A stretch of DNA of 64,000 bases. It comes from Gamarada debralockiae (Eukaryota > Ascomycota > Leotiomycetes > Helotiales > Hyphodiscaceae). Below are positions 54,958 to 64,000 of this stretch, one piece after another. The number at the start of each line of letters is the position of its first letter. The stretch's first letter is position 1. The position numbers and the translations under genes were made by a program. The notes below the pieces were generated by a model, which saw only the letters and a program-made list of their open reading frames with translations, made no database searches and was not told the DNA's origin. Location of the stretch: positions 1 to 64,000 of the forward strand of contig NXFV01000167.1 of the NCBI GenBank assembly GCA_002803225.1, written 5' to 3'.

Positions 54958-55895
54958 ATGGAGAACGCGGGTGCGGAGGCATTCTACTTCACAGGATCAG
55001 CCAATGGAACTGCTCCCGGCTCGCTCATGGATTTGGCCCTCCGACAACTGATTCTCGTTGCTGAAGCGGTTCAAGACGATAGCGCAGCTGCTTCTTATAA
55101 AGCTGCAGCTGATAAAGTCAGTGTCCCGTTCAACAGAGAGCTCTAGAATGAAAACCTTGGCACATACTCTCTGTCAATAACATCGCCAGGGAACTTCCCT
55201 GCCGCTGGTGTTGCCTTCGCTATTCGTGCAGGTGTTGCCAATGCGACTCAAATGGAAATGTCGATATCCAAGCTTCCGCTACTTAAATACGGCGTTGGAT
55301 ATGTCTCTGATACCACCATTGCCAGGTCGGATGTCACCCAGCTCTCACCGAATATTCTCGGCTTCCTTCTCGAGCCTCTTTTCATCGCCAACTCCACTCT
55401 TGGCGTTCAAACGCTCGATGTAGCGAAGAACTTGCTCGATAACTTCTGGTCGAAGATGGGTACGCAGTATGAGTACAAGGCGGGGCCTCTTGGGAGTATC
55501 TTTATCCTGATGACTCTCCTGGCATCGGACTCTTCACTTCATTGAGCCATCCATGGCGAAGTGCGCCAACGTGCCTACTGCCACAGTGTGTACTGGGTAT
55601 TTCAGCCGTCGAACCAGGATACAAGCAATGGCAGGTTAAGCCGATTGTCTACGGGCTGGGCTTGGATGATGCGCAAGGAACTATTTCAACGCCGTTCGGC
55701 CCAATCTATGCCGGCTGGACCATCGACAAGGGAAAGCTGATACTTGAGGTGGATGCGCCGAAAGGAACGACAGTAACTATTGTCTTACCTTTCACTCCTT
55801 CAACATGCATTGTCTCTGGACAAAGCGGCTATGTGGTGGGACAGAACGTGACCATCACTGGAGGGACAAGGGCAGAAGTCGTCGCAATTCCATGA
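54958..55895 (+). pseudogene. Alpha-L-rhamnosidase (GH78), 3' half of a split pseudogene
   Basis: Continues the protein of 46780-48115: GAEAFYFTGSANGTAPGSLMDLALRQL, NENLGTYSLSITSPGNFPAAG, LPLLKYGVGYVSDTT and QLSPNILGFLLEPLF. Then, after a frame change near 55490, SWEYLYPDDSPGIGLF, LSHPWRSAPTCLLPQCVLGI and the C-terminal beta domain ISAVEPGYKQWQVKP to VVAIP. The SWEYL / LSHPW segment corresponds to the conserved end of the GH78 six-hairpin barrel. A TAG at 55144-55146 replaces the expected Trp (L-W-N-E-N). About 40-50 residues that should link the two halves are not found in either. Opening residues before GAEAF may not be original. Confidence 0.88.
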
Positions 55896-55984
55896 GCGTA
55901 GGACAAATAATTAAAGATTCTATTACGGTATAATTACACCTTCGAATCGATTATTTCCACCTATTCCCAACCTCTATTCAACCC

Positions 55985-56457
55985 TCACTCCTTCTCACAA
56001 ATTTTAACCTCATACTCCACAGTATCATTACCCGTCTTCCAAACCTTTGGCTTAAAGTCCAAATAGACAAGCTCTCCCTTCTCAGGCGTCCACTCTCCAT
56101 TAGTATCGCGATAGTAGACCATCTCTCCACTGCCCGCGTCCCTGACCTCAGCCGTGGTATGGCTGAATGTTCCCTCGGTGCTCCATTCGATGTTGTAGCA
56201 TGTATCTGCTTTGACGAGGAATGGTGTTGTGCATCGCTTATTTCCGTCGCTGTCGATGCATTTTTCAACTGCGAAGTCGAGGACTTTGCCTTTGGAGATG
56301 GTATCACCGGCTGAGATTTATCAGCTTCTGCTCAACACAATTTTGCAACTTTAAATGACGGGTATGAAACTGCAGTTGAAAATGACGTACGCTTGGTAAA
56401 AGTACCTGCCAAAGCCAGGCCTGCAGCGAGGAATTGTTGTCCGTTGGGGATGTACAT
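55985..56457 (-). CDS. Small secreted four-cysteine protein
   Basis: Exons 56457-56406 and 56310-55985 (95-nt intron) give 125 residues. The weakly hydrophobic N-terminus (MYIPNGQQFLAAGLALAAG) is probably a signal peptide. The mature part begins DTISKGKVLDFAVEKCIDS and has four cysteines (EKC, KRC, DTC, KIC) and a beta-rich look (CYNIEWSTEGTFSHTTAEVRD in parts). The 5' phase-1 intron within the signal-peptide codons is common in small fungal secreted proteins. No family recognised. Converges on the 3' half of the GH78 relic, 90 bp away. Confidence 0.7.
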
Positions 56458-57408
56458 GTTGAAGGGTTTTAGGGATTGAATTTTTAGTGTTTGAGAGAAT
56501 ATGAGGTTGTTTTTGTAGGAAGATGTTAGAAGGCAGACGAACACTTGAGTTTTCGATGACGTTGTGGTCCAGACCCACATTCACCAGGGGTTGACAAGTC
56601 TGTCCGGACACTCGAATAATTCGCACCCCGTATTTTCTCTACCAGCCACATCAACTAAATAATTGAAAGTGGATGGAAGTGTAGAGAAAATTGCAATGAA
56701 CAATTCTCTCAATTCAGAATTTTTAATTTGTGTTGTGTTGAAAAGTTAAAAACAGGGCTGCACTGTTTAAGGACTTTGTCAACCCCTGGTGCAACCCGCT
56801 CTCTTATTATTCATGGCGCCAAGCCTAATATTTGACGAGGCCACCGGACAGTTTGATTTTGTTTCCGATCTGCGCTAATAGGTAGTCAGCCACATAGGGT
56901 TCGAGTGGGGAAGACGTCAAAGATTTCCAAGTGACTAAGATGAGTCTCCCGAGTCTTATCTGGTGGAAGTTTACTTTTCGGGTTGCGTTCACTTCGCAGG
57001 CATTATTGCAATTATACAATTGTAAAGTTACTGGACTGTGAGGTATCATTCATAGGTTCTTATCTTCCCCGTTCCAACAGTTTTTCTGATGTCCCATCTA
57101 CCACCTTCACCAAGTTCACCTGTGGCATGTTCCAGTTCCTCTGCCAGCGCAGCCTCTCGAAATATTTATTAATATACCCTTTGCTAAATCTATGATGGAG
57201 GCAAGAGTCCTGAATATGAGTGCATCCTCGGTGACAACTATATTTAGGTCGAGTAGCAAGCTGAAAGTTTCTAACCCCTTCAACTTTGTCGACGCCCGAG
57301 GAGTGTGACGGTGTCACACAATAACTGGTGGCTTATACTGAGTTTCCTGATTTGAGACAACTCTTCCCTTTCTCCATACCTCGCAATGAGCGATAACGGC
57401 GGCACTTG
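56458..57408. other. About 1 kb without a recognised gene
   Basis: Short ORFs at 56825-57317 on both strands show no motif. Confidence 0.5.
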
Positions 57409-57832
57409 TTATAAAGATCCTCGAAGCCAAACGTGCGGGTGATCTTCCATTCGAATAACAAGCTTATCGAGCACTGGATTGATTCGCATGCCCCAGTTTC
57501 TCATCTCCCTCTTCATCTCAAGGACAGCCTCCGAATAATTGAAATCATTAAGAATAGTCTTTTGGAAGAAAAAGAGATAATGCGGTAACAGGACTGCTCG
57601 AGATTCCTGACAGACGTGAAGCCCGGCTGTAGGTGGGGAGCTCGATTCGATTCGAAATGTAGGTGTGAAATGTATGTTTCCTGGCGTAGTAGAGAGAAAA
57701 ATGTCTGCGGTTCAATCTATCGCGGTTTTCATACTGGTGTCGATGATGAGTCTAATATCGCGCGACTCCGCATTTCGTATAGCGAGTTCCCGGACGTAAG
57801 GTCGAAGCTCGGAGGGAAGATAGGAGAATTTT
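57409..57832 (-). pseudogene. 2EXR-domain protein relic
   Basis: Minus-strand reading gives FSYLPSELRPYVRELAIRN, SRDIRLIIDTSMKTAID, a TGA, then PPTAGLHVCQESRAVLLPHY and ILNDFNYSEAVLEMKREM, ending WLRGSL-stop. The pair 'F-x-LP-x-ELR' then 'LHVCQESRA' is the signature of the fungal 2EXR family. There is no start Met near the N-terminus and one internal stop. The latter could be bypassed only by an intron I cannot define, so I call it a relic. Confidence 0.65.
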
Positions 57833-58514
57833 AGATAGGTATTTATCGTTGAGTGGGCTATAGCTAAGCTTTAATTGATGGAGGAGAAGAAGGGTAGAAA
57901 ATTAGTGTTTCAAGATTTACCTCAACGTTTGTCTTAATCAAATCTTCAAATCTGATTGTAATGACGGGAAGTGATCCAAAGTTATGGACAGAAAGGGTTG
58001 AGCACGTGACTGCAAATATCTAGCTTCAGCCTTTGGAACTCCTTTATGATAGTCTGATCATGTCAAATAACAATTCACCTTTGCGGCGCGGGGTGCTTTG
58101 TCTCGAATTCTGCTAACTTTCTATAGAAATAAGAGAACAAAAGAGGAATAGTTTTCAATCGCAGCTTCAAGCATATGGTAATCTCAACCGTTGCTCGAGC
58201 TTCGAAGCAACAAAATCAAGGTGAAAATTCTGAAATATTCAATACCTCTGCCTCCTTAATAAGTAATTTTCTCAGTAGCTCGTTCTTAGTCGAAAGTTGG
58301 TACCCTTCACTGGAACAGTCGCTAAGTATAGAGACGAGTTCGCTAATTCTACACCCAACTCGGAGTCGGGGTAAACATGGTATGAACTATGTGTATAGGT
58401 ATTTTGAAATGCCTTGTTGTCTCCCCAATTTCTAATACTTTATATATAGATAATTTCTACCCGTTAAAAATTCAAGCCTATCTGATAAAACTTGGGTCCA
58501 TAAAAACCAAATAA
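57833..58514. other. No gene accepted
   Basis: Flanks of the 2EXR relic and the 3' side of the intact HET gene. An 86-codon ORF (58175-58435) has no features. Confidence 0.5.
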
Positions 58515-60683
58515 TCACACCAATTTCAACTCATGCGCCGTTATTTTATCCCCGTCTCTCATCGCTAAAGCTTCGCCATCCATGAAGCCATGCCAATAGC
58601 ACTCTCCCACAAACTCGAACTGGTTAGGCCGCGCTGTCCCGCGCAGAATGACTGGTACGCTGCACCCCATCAAAATATAAACCATGTCTCCTTTCTGCGT
58701 TTCCTCTGGAGCCGCCCCCATCTGCTTCCCCTCGGAGATAATGAGGCGCCGACCCCATGTCCCAGCATCTAAGGCCTTGCAAAACTTTTCGAGTAATTCG
58801 ATGCCCTCCCGATCTGGTATACACAGGCGTGTCATGTGCTCCAGAAGTTCCTCTTCCTTGCAACGAGCTCCAAGTGCTATTCTGCCACAAAGAAGTGTAA
58901 GGAAATATTTGATAAGCAGGTCGAGTGCACTATCGCTTTGATCGTTCGCATTCCCAGTAATGACCCGAAGTCTCTGCAGCTTGTCCGGATTGCGAGTCCA
59001 AAATGTCTCTCGGTTTGAGTTTTGATAGAACTCGGCGTATATTGCCACGAGATCTGAGACTATACTAATAGCCTTCAATTCCTCTGGTGTCCATTCTTGT
59101 GTCTGAATGAGCTTGGCCGCCCATTGACTCTCACACATGGCGAATCTCTCTGTCTGGAGCTCCTGACCTGGCACCGAGATATCTGACAATACAGAGACAT
59201 TGCCCAAAAGGATTCCAGTCACTGTTATGGTTCGAAAATCATGTGTGAGTTGGAACGGGTATTTTGGTAGCGCATGCTGCTCAGATAGCGAAGCGTGGTA
59301 GATGATATTTTTGCCACTGGCCTGCACTAAAGCTCCTGTCTGCAGAGCGAAATGACGGAAATCAGGAACCCAGGATGGCAGCTCTGGAAGCCTATCTTGT
59401 AGCTGATGGCCACAGATCACATCCAGTGACTTTTCTGCAGAGATTATATGACGTGATACGTTGGCGTAGACCTCTGCAACTGACTTTGCATAGTCTGGCT
59501 GAAGTAAAGGATTCATCTCATCCTTCATAAGTCCTTCGAGGGCATAGATCTTATCTCTTGGATTCTCCGATTTTCTGCCGGCGGATAAGGCAAGTAAGGC
59601 TCTGAGTGGTTGTCTTTCTCCATTGTTGAACTTCGAATTGATCTCTAAGATAGTGGTAATCTTTTCAATGCTGGGGTGGCTGCTGATGTCGAATTTTCGT
59701 TGAATGTAGTAAAAGGCTTTAAGGAGATCATCCAGACCCATCCCTAGCACCAGCACGAAGCCACAATTGGCTACACAAATCTCCTGTAATGTCCACATCC
59801 TACTGAAGTATTGAGTATCGGAGAATAAAACCTTGTCAAGTAGTAATGCCATTTCCTGGAAGTCTTCATCTTGTACTAGCTTGAGCAGTTTCTCGTTTGG
59901 CGACCAGGATATTATCTCCTCAACGCTGATCCATACGATACCTTCTCGGACTTTTTGATCATCTAAATGATCACCAAGCGAATTGTACGCCACATCCAAA
60001 CCAATTTGCGCTCCCCTGATCAAACCTAAGGCACCCTTTGTTGCTCCTTTTATGAGCAGTCTTTCGGATTCTGTGCGGATGACTTTTGCCAAAGGTCGTT
60101 TCCGTTGACCCATGTTTCTATCTGCAGTCTCAATATCCGCCAATTTAAGGCTTAAGTCGTCCACCTTTTTGTCCAAAGTATTCTTTGCAAGTTTGCTGAA
60201 GAACCGCTTTACACGAGTAGTCTCAGCAGTTTCATCTCCAAGCCAGACAGCTACGAACAGTGCTAGATGGTAGACGTCGCGCATAAGAGGAATCTGTGCC
60301 GATTTCTCGTAATCATCCGCCTGATTGATGCAGATAGCGTCGACCCAGATTCGCAGAGATATTGGGGCCAGAGAGCGGTATGAATGGAGCGCCGCGTGGA
60401 GGTTGGCGGTGATGGGGAATCGCCTATTATCTAGGATAATCTCATGGCTTGGATACAGATCAGGGCCCGTTCCCCATACATATGAAATGGCAAAGTAGCC
60501 AGGTAGTCTTAGGTGTTTGCTGAGCCTGGCTCCGCGAGTTGCATTCCGTGGAGGAACCTTATGCACTGACAAGCTCCCTGTGAGTACAGATCCATTGTCA
60601 AGAGTTTCGTTCAGCGTCAGCAAACGAATCTGTTGCGAAGGATCTTCAAGGCGCTCGTAACCGTATGTGTATGATACCGACAT
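58515..60683 (-). CDS. HET-domain protein, intact
   Basis: Single exon, 722 residues. Candidate heterokaryon-incompatibility (allorecognition) protein whose HET domain can trigger cell death when activated. The domain runs from YFAISYVWGTGPD (about 63-75) through LRIWVDAICINQ (110-121) and FVAVWLGDE (143-151) to SRMWTLQEICVA (294-305). The stretch between the last two blocks is about 145 residues, far longer than the usual 30-50, and is charged and helical-looking. Then come RKSENPRDKIYALEGLM, LPSWVPDF, and the common C-terminal module GDMVYILMGCSVPVILR to FVGECYWHGFMDGEAL. No lesions seen. Flanked on both sides by 2EXR relics. Confidence 0.93.
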   Translation of the reverse strand: MSVSYTYGYERLEDPSQQIRLLTLNETLDNGSVLTGSLSVHKVPPRNATRGARLSKHLRLPGYFAISYVWGTGPDLYPSHEIILDNRRFPITANLHAALHSYRSLAPISLRIWVDAICINQADDYEKSAQIPLMRDVYHLALFVAVWLGDETAETTRVKRFFSKLAKNTLDKKVDDLSLKLADIETADRNMGQRKRPLAKVIRTESERLLIKGATKGALGLIRGAQIGLDVAYNSLGDHLDDQKVREGIVWISVEEIISWSPNEKLLKLVQDEDFQEMALLLDKVLFSDTQYFSRMWTLQEICVANCGFVLVLGMGLDDLLKAFYYIQRKFDISSHPSIEKITTILEINSKFNNGERQPLRALLALSAGRKSENPRDKIYALEGLMKDEMNPLLQPDYAKSVAEVYANVSRHIISAEKSLDVICGHQLQDRLPELPSWVPDFRHFALQTGALVQASGKNIIYHASLSEQHALPKYPFQLTHDFRTITVTGILLGNVSVLSDISVPGQELQTERFAMCESQWAAKLIQTQEWTPEELKAISIVSDLVAIYAEFYQNSNRETFWTRNPDKLQRLRVITGNANDQSDSALDLLIKYFLTLLCGRIALGARCKEEELLEHMTRLCIPDREGIELLEKFCKALDAGTWGRRLIISEGKQMGAAPEETQKGDMVYILMGCSVPVILRGTARPNQFEFVGECYWHGFMDGEALAMRDGDKITAHELKLV

Positions 60684-60720
60684 TGTAATCCTCTTTGAGG
60701 TGTTATTACTAGCAATCCAG

Positions 60721-61050
60721 TTAAACTTGCAACAATTTCAAGATAAAAAGTAGCGTAGAAATCAGAAATAGTAGGACTGAGTGATTTGAGCCCGAAAATG
60801 AAAACGATATTTTTGCTTTGTCAGCAAGTTGCGCAAGTGCCCGCAGCTTACTAATTACTCGTATGCATGTGGGCTTCATAAAATTATTCCAAACCAGCAC
60901 AAAGATGCTATGTTCCTCGTGTCTGCGAAGTTTTAAGTCGAAGTCCAAACAGTAGTATTTGAGAGCCTCAGCTCTAGCCTCTCTATTGACATGCAAGATC
61001 TGTGGACGAGGGTTGGGTATGGTATACTCCAAGGCTCCGATCTCCGCTGA
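60721..61050 (-). pseudogene. 2EXR-family fragment
   Basis: Reads EIGALEYTIPNPRPQILHVNREARAEALKYYCLDFDLKL, here in two parts: the first ends at RPQIL, and HVNREARAEALKYY is the conserved 2EXR C-terminal signature. A stop precedes SAEIG at about 61050 and the frame ends in a non-conserved hydrophobic tail at 60721. The N-terminal F-x-LP-x-E motif is missing, so only a fragment is present. It lies just upstream of the intact HET gene. Confidence 0.6.
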
Positions 61051-62073
61051 CTAGGTTAGGATTTTGTTGTCATAATCCAGAATACTAGCAGCTGTGTTTT
61101 TGACAAGTATCCGAGACTGAAAAGAGGCATGTTTCCAGAAGAGAGCTCGTAACCGAGCAAGGGAAAATGGCAAAGACACGCTCGACGTCCGGACTGGTTG
61201 TTGCCGGATGAGTTGAGCTCGACTCCATATTTGTTTCGGGGAGCAGCTCCCGAGTGGGCTAGTAGAGAAATGTGTGTGCTAACTGTGTACGAAGAAGTGA
61301 AGAAATCGATGACCACGATGAGGACAGGATATTGAGATGAAGTTGAGGCGGCTGGAGGCTGGCAAAGTAGAGGTGGTTTTCGTCGTTTATGGAAGTCGGC
61401 CGAGAAATGATAAAAGTGGAGGAAAGCGAAGGTCGCATTTCAGTCACGAAGAATGTACCAGTTGGTCACATGAGAAGCTCGCAGATGCGGGACGCATCTC
61501 TTTGTTTGCCAGCATCGTTTCAAAGACAAAAGCTTCGTAGAATCTGTCACCAAAGGAAATTTGATTGAGTCATTGTGGCAGTGAGTATGCTTTTGCAATG
61601 GAATGGATGGGGAGAAACAGCCTTCAGCGCCTCACTTGAAGATGAGAGGATACTAGCAGAGGAGCAACTTCCACATTTTGGAGTATCAAAATTCACGGGA
61701 ATCGAGAGAGAGATTGGTGATTTCATATTTTGCATTCCAACATTAATGCTGACTCGGGAGAGAATTCATTCTCGATGCGTTTGCTGCAAATGAGACTCTA
61801 GCGTGGCATACCTGCAGCTGTTCTGGAAAAAAGATACTAGACCATCCCATTGCGTCCAATATCTTGTAAAATAGTTCTGTGCGATGATGAGGACTCATAA
61901 CGCAAGGGCAGAAGTTAGAACACTGTTGTAAATGAGGTCCATAGCTCAAAGACCTGGACTAATACCGGCTGTGGCGTCTGTGTCTGACAGAAGTGCCAGA
62001 CTTACGATAGCCTTGGATCTGCATCATCTCGAAGTGTTTGACGACAACATCTCGCCGGCTTCCCAAAGTGCCA
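61051..62073. other. No gene accepted
   Basis: Several ORFs of 60-86 codons on both strands without motifs. Minus-strand text around 61750-61950 (TELFYKILDAMGW) might be coding debris linked to the relic at 62074-62735. Confidence 0.35.
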
Positions 62074-62735
62074 TCAGTTGTACCTCTGTTGGACTTGATT
62101 TCTGCGGCGCCTTTTCCTCTTCCTTGCCCGCTTCGTCAACTTGGGATTCTGCCCAGAAGTGTTGAGAGATTCGAGAATGCTGTTTCTCTTGTCTTTCACG
62201 CCTTCAAGGAATCTCTTGTATTTCTCCGATCGAACTCCATAATCGCCGTCGCGGAACTCTTCACGATCTTTGAATTCAAAGGGCCCGCGTTTCAGAGGGG
62301 TATCCTGCAAGTCCTCGAGCGATGAAAGAGAACCAAGCTCTTCAGCGACGGAATTCGGGAGCAAAACTACGATATTTCTTCGGGCCCGGCGCCAAATATT
62401 TTCGAATTGGAAGCGAGTGGCTGCAAGCCGTTGTCAACACATCGGCGCAAGGAATCCGTGACTTGAGATAACCATTTGTTGAAATTGTCCAGGCTATCGA
62501 GCTCTGTCAAACACAAGCGTATCTGTATATTTTCGGAGGAACACGGTAGGCGAGATCTCTTCTCATGGATTCGGGAGCAGTCGTTGCCTTTTGAACAGCT
62601 ACAGTCCGGTCTATTTGAATGACTATCAATGTTCATAGCTCTTGCTGATACCAAACGTAGAGACTTCAATACCACCCGACAATTGTTGAGCAATAAACAA
62701 AATTGAGTTGCTTGGTGTCTTGCCTCAACTCCCAA
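62074..62735 (-). pseudogene. Possible frameshifted ORF of unknown family
   Basis: Two consecutive minus-strand frames read as one sequence if one base is added near 62365. The first ends LQPLASNSKIFGAGPEEI, and the second continues VVLLPNSVAEELGSLSSLEDL, then FKDREEFRDGDYGVRSEKYKRF, ending in a very basic RKRKRRRR run. The abutting ends and helical, charged composition suggest a real former gene, but I recognise no family and no start or intron structure. Confidence 0.35.
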
Positions 62736-63713
62736 CTGGGGTACGCAGAAGGATCGATGCCAAGGCTAGAGTTAAGGAGCTAGAGGTCCGATATGGATCT
62801 CGATCGCTTTGTGTGCCACCCAGCCACACATGTTCTATTGAAAGCAGCAATTCTGGAGTCATGGGATTTGAAAAATCCTATTCAACGTCATCCGCCTAAA
62901 GATCATCTTTGATCTCCGCACTACTTACGCCACATGTGGCTGGAGGAAGCGACTAGCCAGCTAGCGAGCCGCTAAGAGCCAAGGCAAGCCACCTCCATGA
63001 CATAAATGCGGGGCAGATGCCGGAGAGGAGTTAATGCTTGCAGCCTCAATCTAGATCGCACCATTTACATGGCACGGATGAATCGTGAAACCTTTCCTTG
63101 ATTGCACCATCCAGCATAATTCTATTGGAAACAAAGAGATGGCTAGATTTATCCAACGAAAACCTCTCGCCAGTCACAAGCTCCTCCTTCAACCAAATCT
63201 CAACCCCTTCCTCTTCCACGATGGTTAATTGCGAAGCCAGAAGAGGAGTGCTTAGAAGATACTTGGCACATTAGTGCGTGCTCATAGCTTCAGCCGACTC
63301 TAGCAGAGTTTGGCTACCACTCATGGCACCTCGTTTGACAGCTACCCCTGAACCTTATGCAGCATTACAGCATCATGGTTAATCCAAACTTTCTCGTACC
63401 GGATTCTCGCGAATTGCTTAGGCCAAATACGAATACTGATTTTGGATAAACTGTCATGATGTAAGGAGCTTGGAGATCAAATCGAGCTTGCGCCACAAAC
63501 GACATCATTGATCTTCATCTGCCCATCCATAGCCTAGTTTCTCTTTGCTTTTGTGGCAGGGAAAAGGCGTTTTCCCCTTCATATATACTCTTTCCCCAGT
63601 TCTTCAGTATGATTCTCTCTCATCTTCACCTCAAATTCAAATCTTAGTACCCAAACTTGCATTCAAACGAGCAAGTACATTTGCTTCTTAATTGATACCC
63701 AGAAACCGCAAAT
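62736..63713. other. Promoter side of the last gene; otherwise nothing seen
   Basis: No gene. The last 150 bp contain CCCCT and TATA-like words described separately. Confidence 0.5.
63574..63590 (+). promoter_or_regulatory. CCCCT (STRE-like) and TATA-like words
   Basis: A CCCCT word, the reverse form of the AGGGG stress-response element, is followed within a few bases by CATATATACT, about 125 bp upstream of the ATG at 63714. The spacing is plausible for a stress-inducible fungal promoter. No binding has been shown. Confidence 0.35.
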
Positions 63714-64000
63714 ATGGATAAGATCAAGAATATACTGTACGTCACCTTCCTCTCCATACACTATCAATGCTAATATTCTCAGTTCGGGCAACAAGAACGA
63801 CGTTGCAACTTCTGACAATACAGCTGGAACGACTTCTGGTTTGCATTCAGGAACGACTACTGGACAAACGTCGGGATTGACATCTGGAACGACGACTGGA
63901 AACCAGACAGGCTTTACTGGTGAAGGGAGCCATTTCGACAACACTCGCGACACTGTGGGCTCCGGAAACACTTCAGGTCTTACCGGCCAGAACACCAGTG
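63714..64000 (+). CDS. Gly/Thr/Ser-repeat hydrophilic protein, cut by right edge
   Basis: Exon 1 (63714-63736, MDKIKNI plus two bases) joins after a 46-nt intron (63737-63782) to an exon running out of the window: LSGNKNDVATSDNTAG, then short repeats of the type SGTTTGQTSGLTSGTTTGN and a later SGLTGQNTS. The sequence is highly hydrophilic, without cysteine or hydrophobic segments. The MDKIKN start followed by Gly/Thr/Ser repeats recalls small fungal stress or LEA-like proteins, an analogy rather than an assignment. The 23-nt first exon is unusually short but the splice is in frame with good GTACGT and CTCAG sites. Confidence 0.7.

Overview
The window looks like nuclear DNA of a filamentous ascomycete (Pezizomycotina). 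The protein-coding genes carry short introns, mostly 46-66 nt, with GT..AG ends and CTNAC-like branch sites. The content is typical of the group: HET-domain proteins, 2EXR proteins, a serine-rich cupredoxin, GH76 and GH78 enzymes, a BTB protein and C-to-T decayed (RIP-like) transposons. Leotiomycetes is my best guess from general resemblance only; the sequence does not prove it.

Layout. 0-3 kb: relic of a Tc1/mariner-type transposase, a 160-bp MITE-like inverted repeat with TA flanks, and a broken FAD monooxygenase. 3.2-4.9 kb: three-exon BTB protein. 5.7-7.1 kb: pseudogene of a secreted aspartic protease. 7.5-13.1 kb: housekeeping block with ribosomal proteins uS7 (rps5) and eS25 (rps25), an unidentified gene with a frameshift between them, and a membrane-anchored cytochrome b5/MAPR protein. 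13.5-16.7 kb: GPI-anchored cupredoxin and a small cysteine-rich secreted protein. 17.3-22.8 kb: CENP-X/MHF2-like protein, a coiled-coil probable spindle-pole protein and the mitochondrial ADP/ATP carrier. 23.9-29.3 kb: an aspartic-protease-like membrane protein lacking catalytic motifs, and a type-B carboxylesterase whose first intron ends GG instead of AG. 30.5-32.6 kb: decayed piggyBac-like transposon with terminal inverted repeats. 33.2-40.4 kb: orphan membrane glycoprotein, ER Hsp70-type chaperone LHS1 (HDEL) and a GNAT acetyltransferase. 41.1-42.4 kb: unmarked relic of a Zn2Cys6 transcription factor. 43.5-45.2 kb: GH76 mannanase-like enzyme. 46.8-55.9 kb: an alpha-L-rhamnosidase (GH78) pseudogene torn into two halves about 6.8 kb apart. 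Between the halves lie an apparently intact OST-alpha/DUF300 membrane protein, a broken HET gene, a fold-back element and an integrase relic that abuts the right break. 56-64 kb: a small secreted protein, an intact HET gene flanked by two 2EXR relics, another possible decayed ORF, and the start of a Gly/Thr/Ser repeat protein cut by the window edge.

There are no operons. Conserved housekeeping genes alternate with fast-evolving accessory genes. About ten coding relics mark the accessory parts, with the highest density at 0-7 kb, 30-32 kb and 41-63 kb. The most unusual structures are the split GH78 gene with its nested genes, a palindromic repeat family found upstream of both ribosomal-protein genes and in an intron of the gene between them, and the carboxylesterase splice-site lesion.
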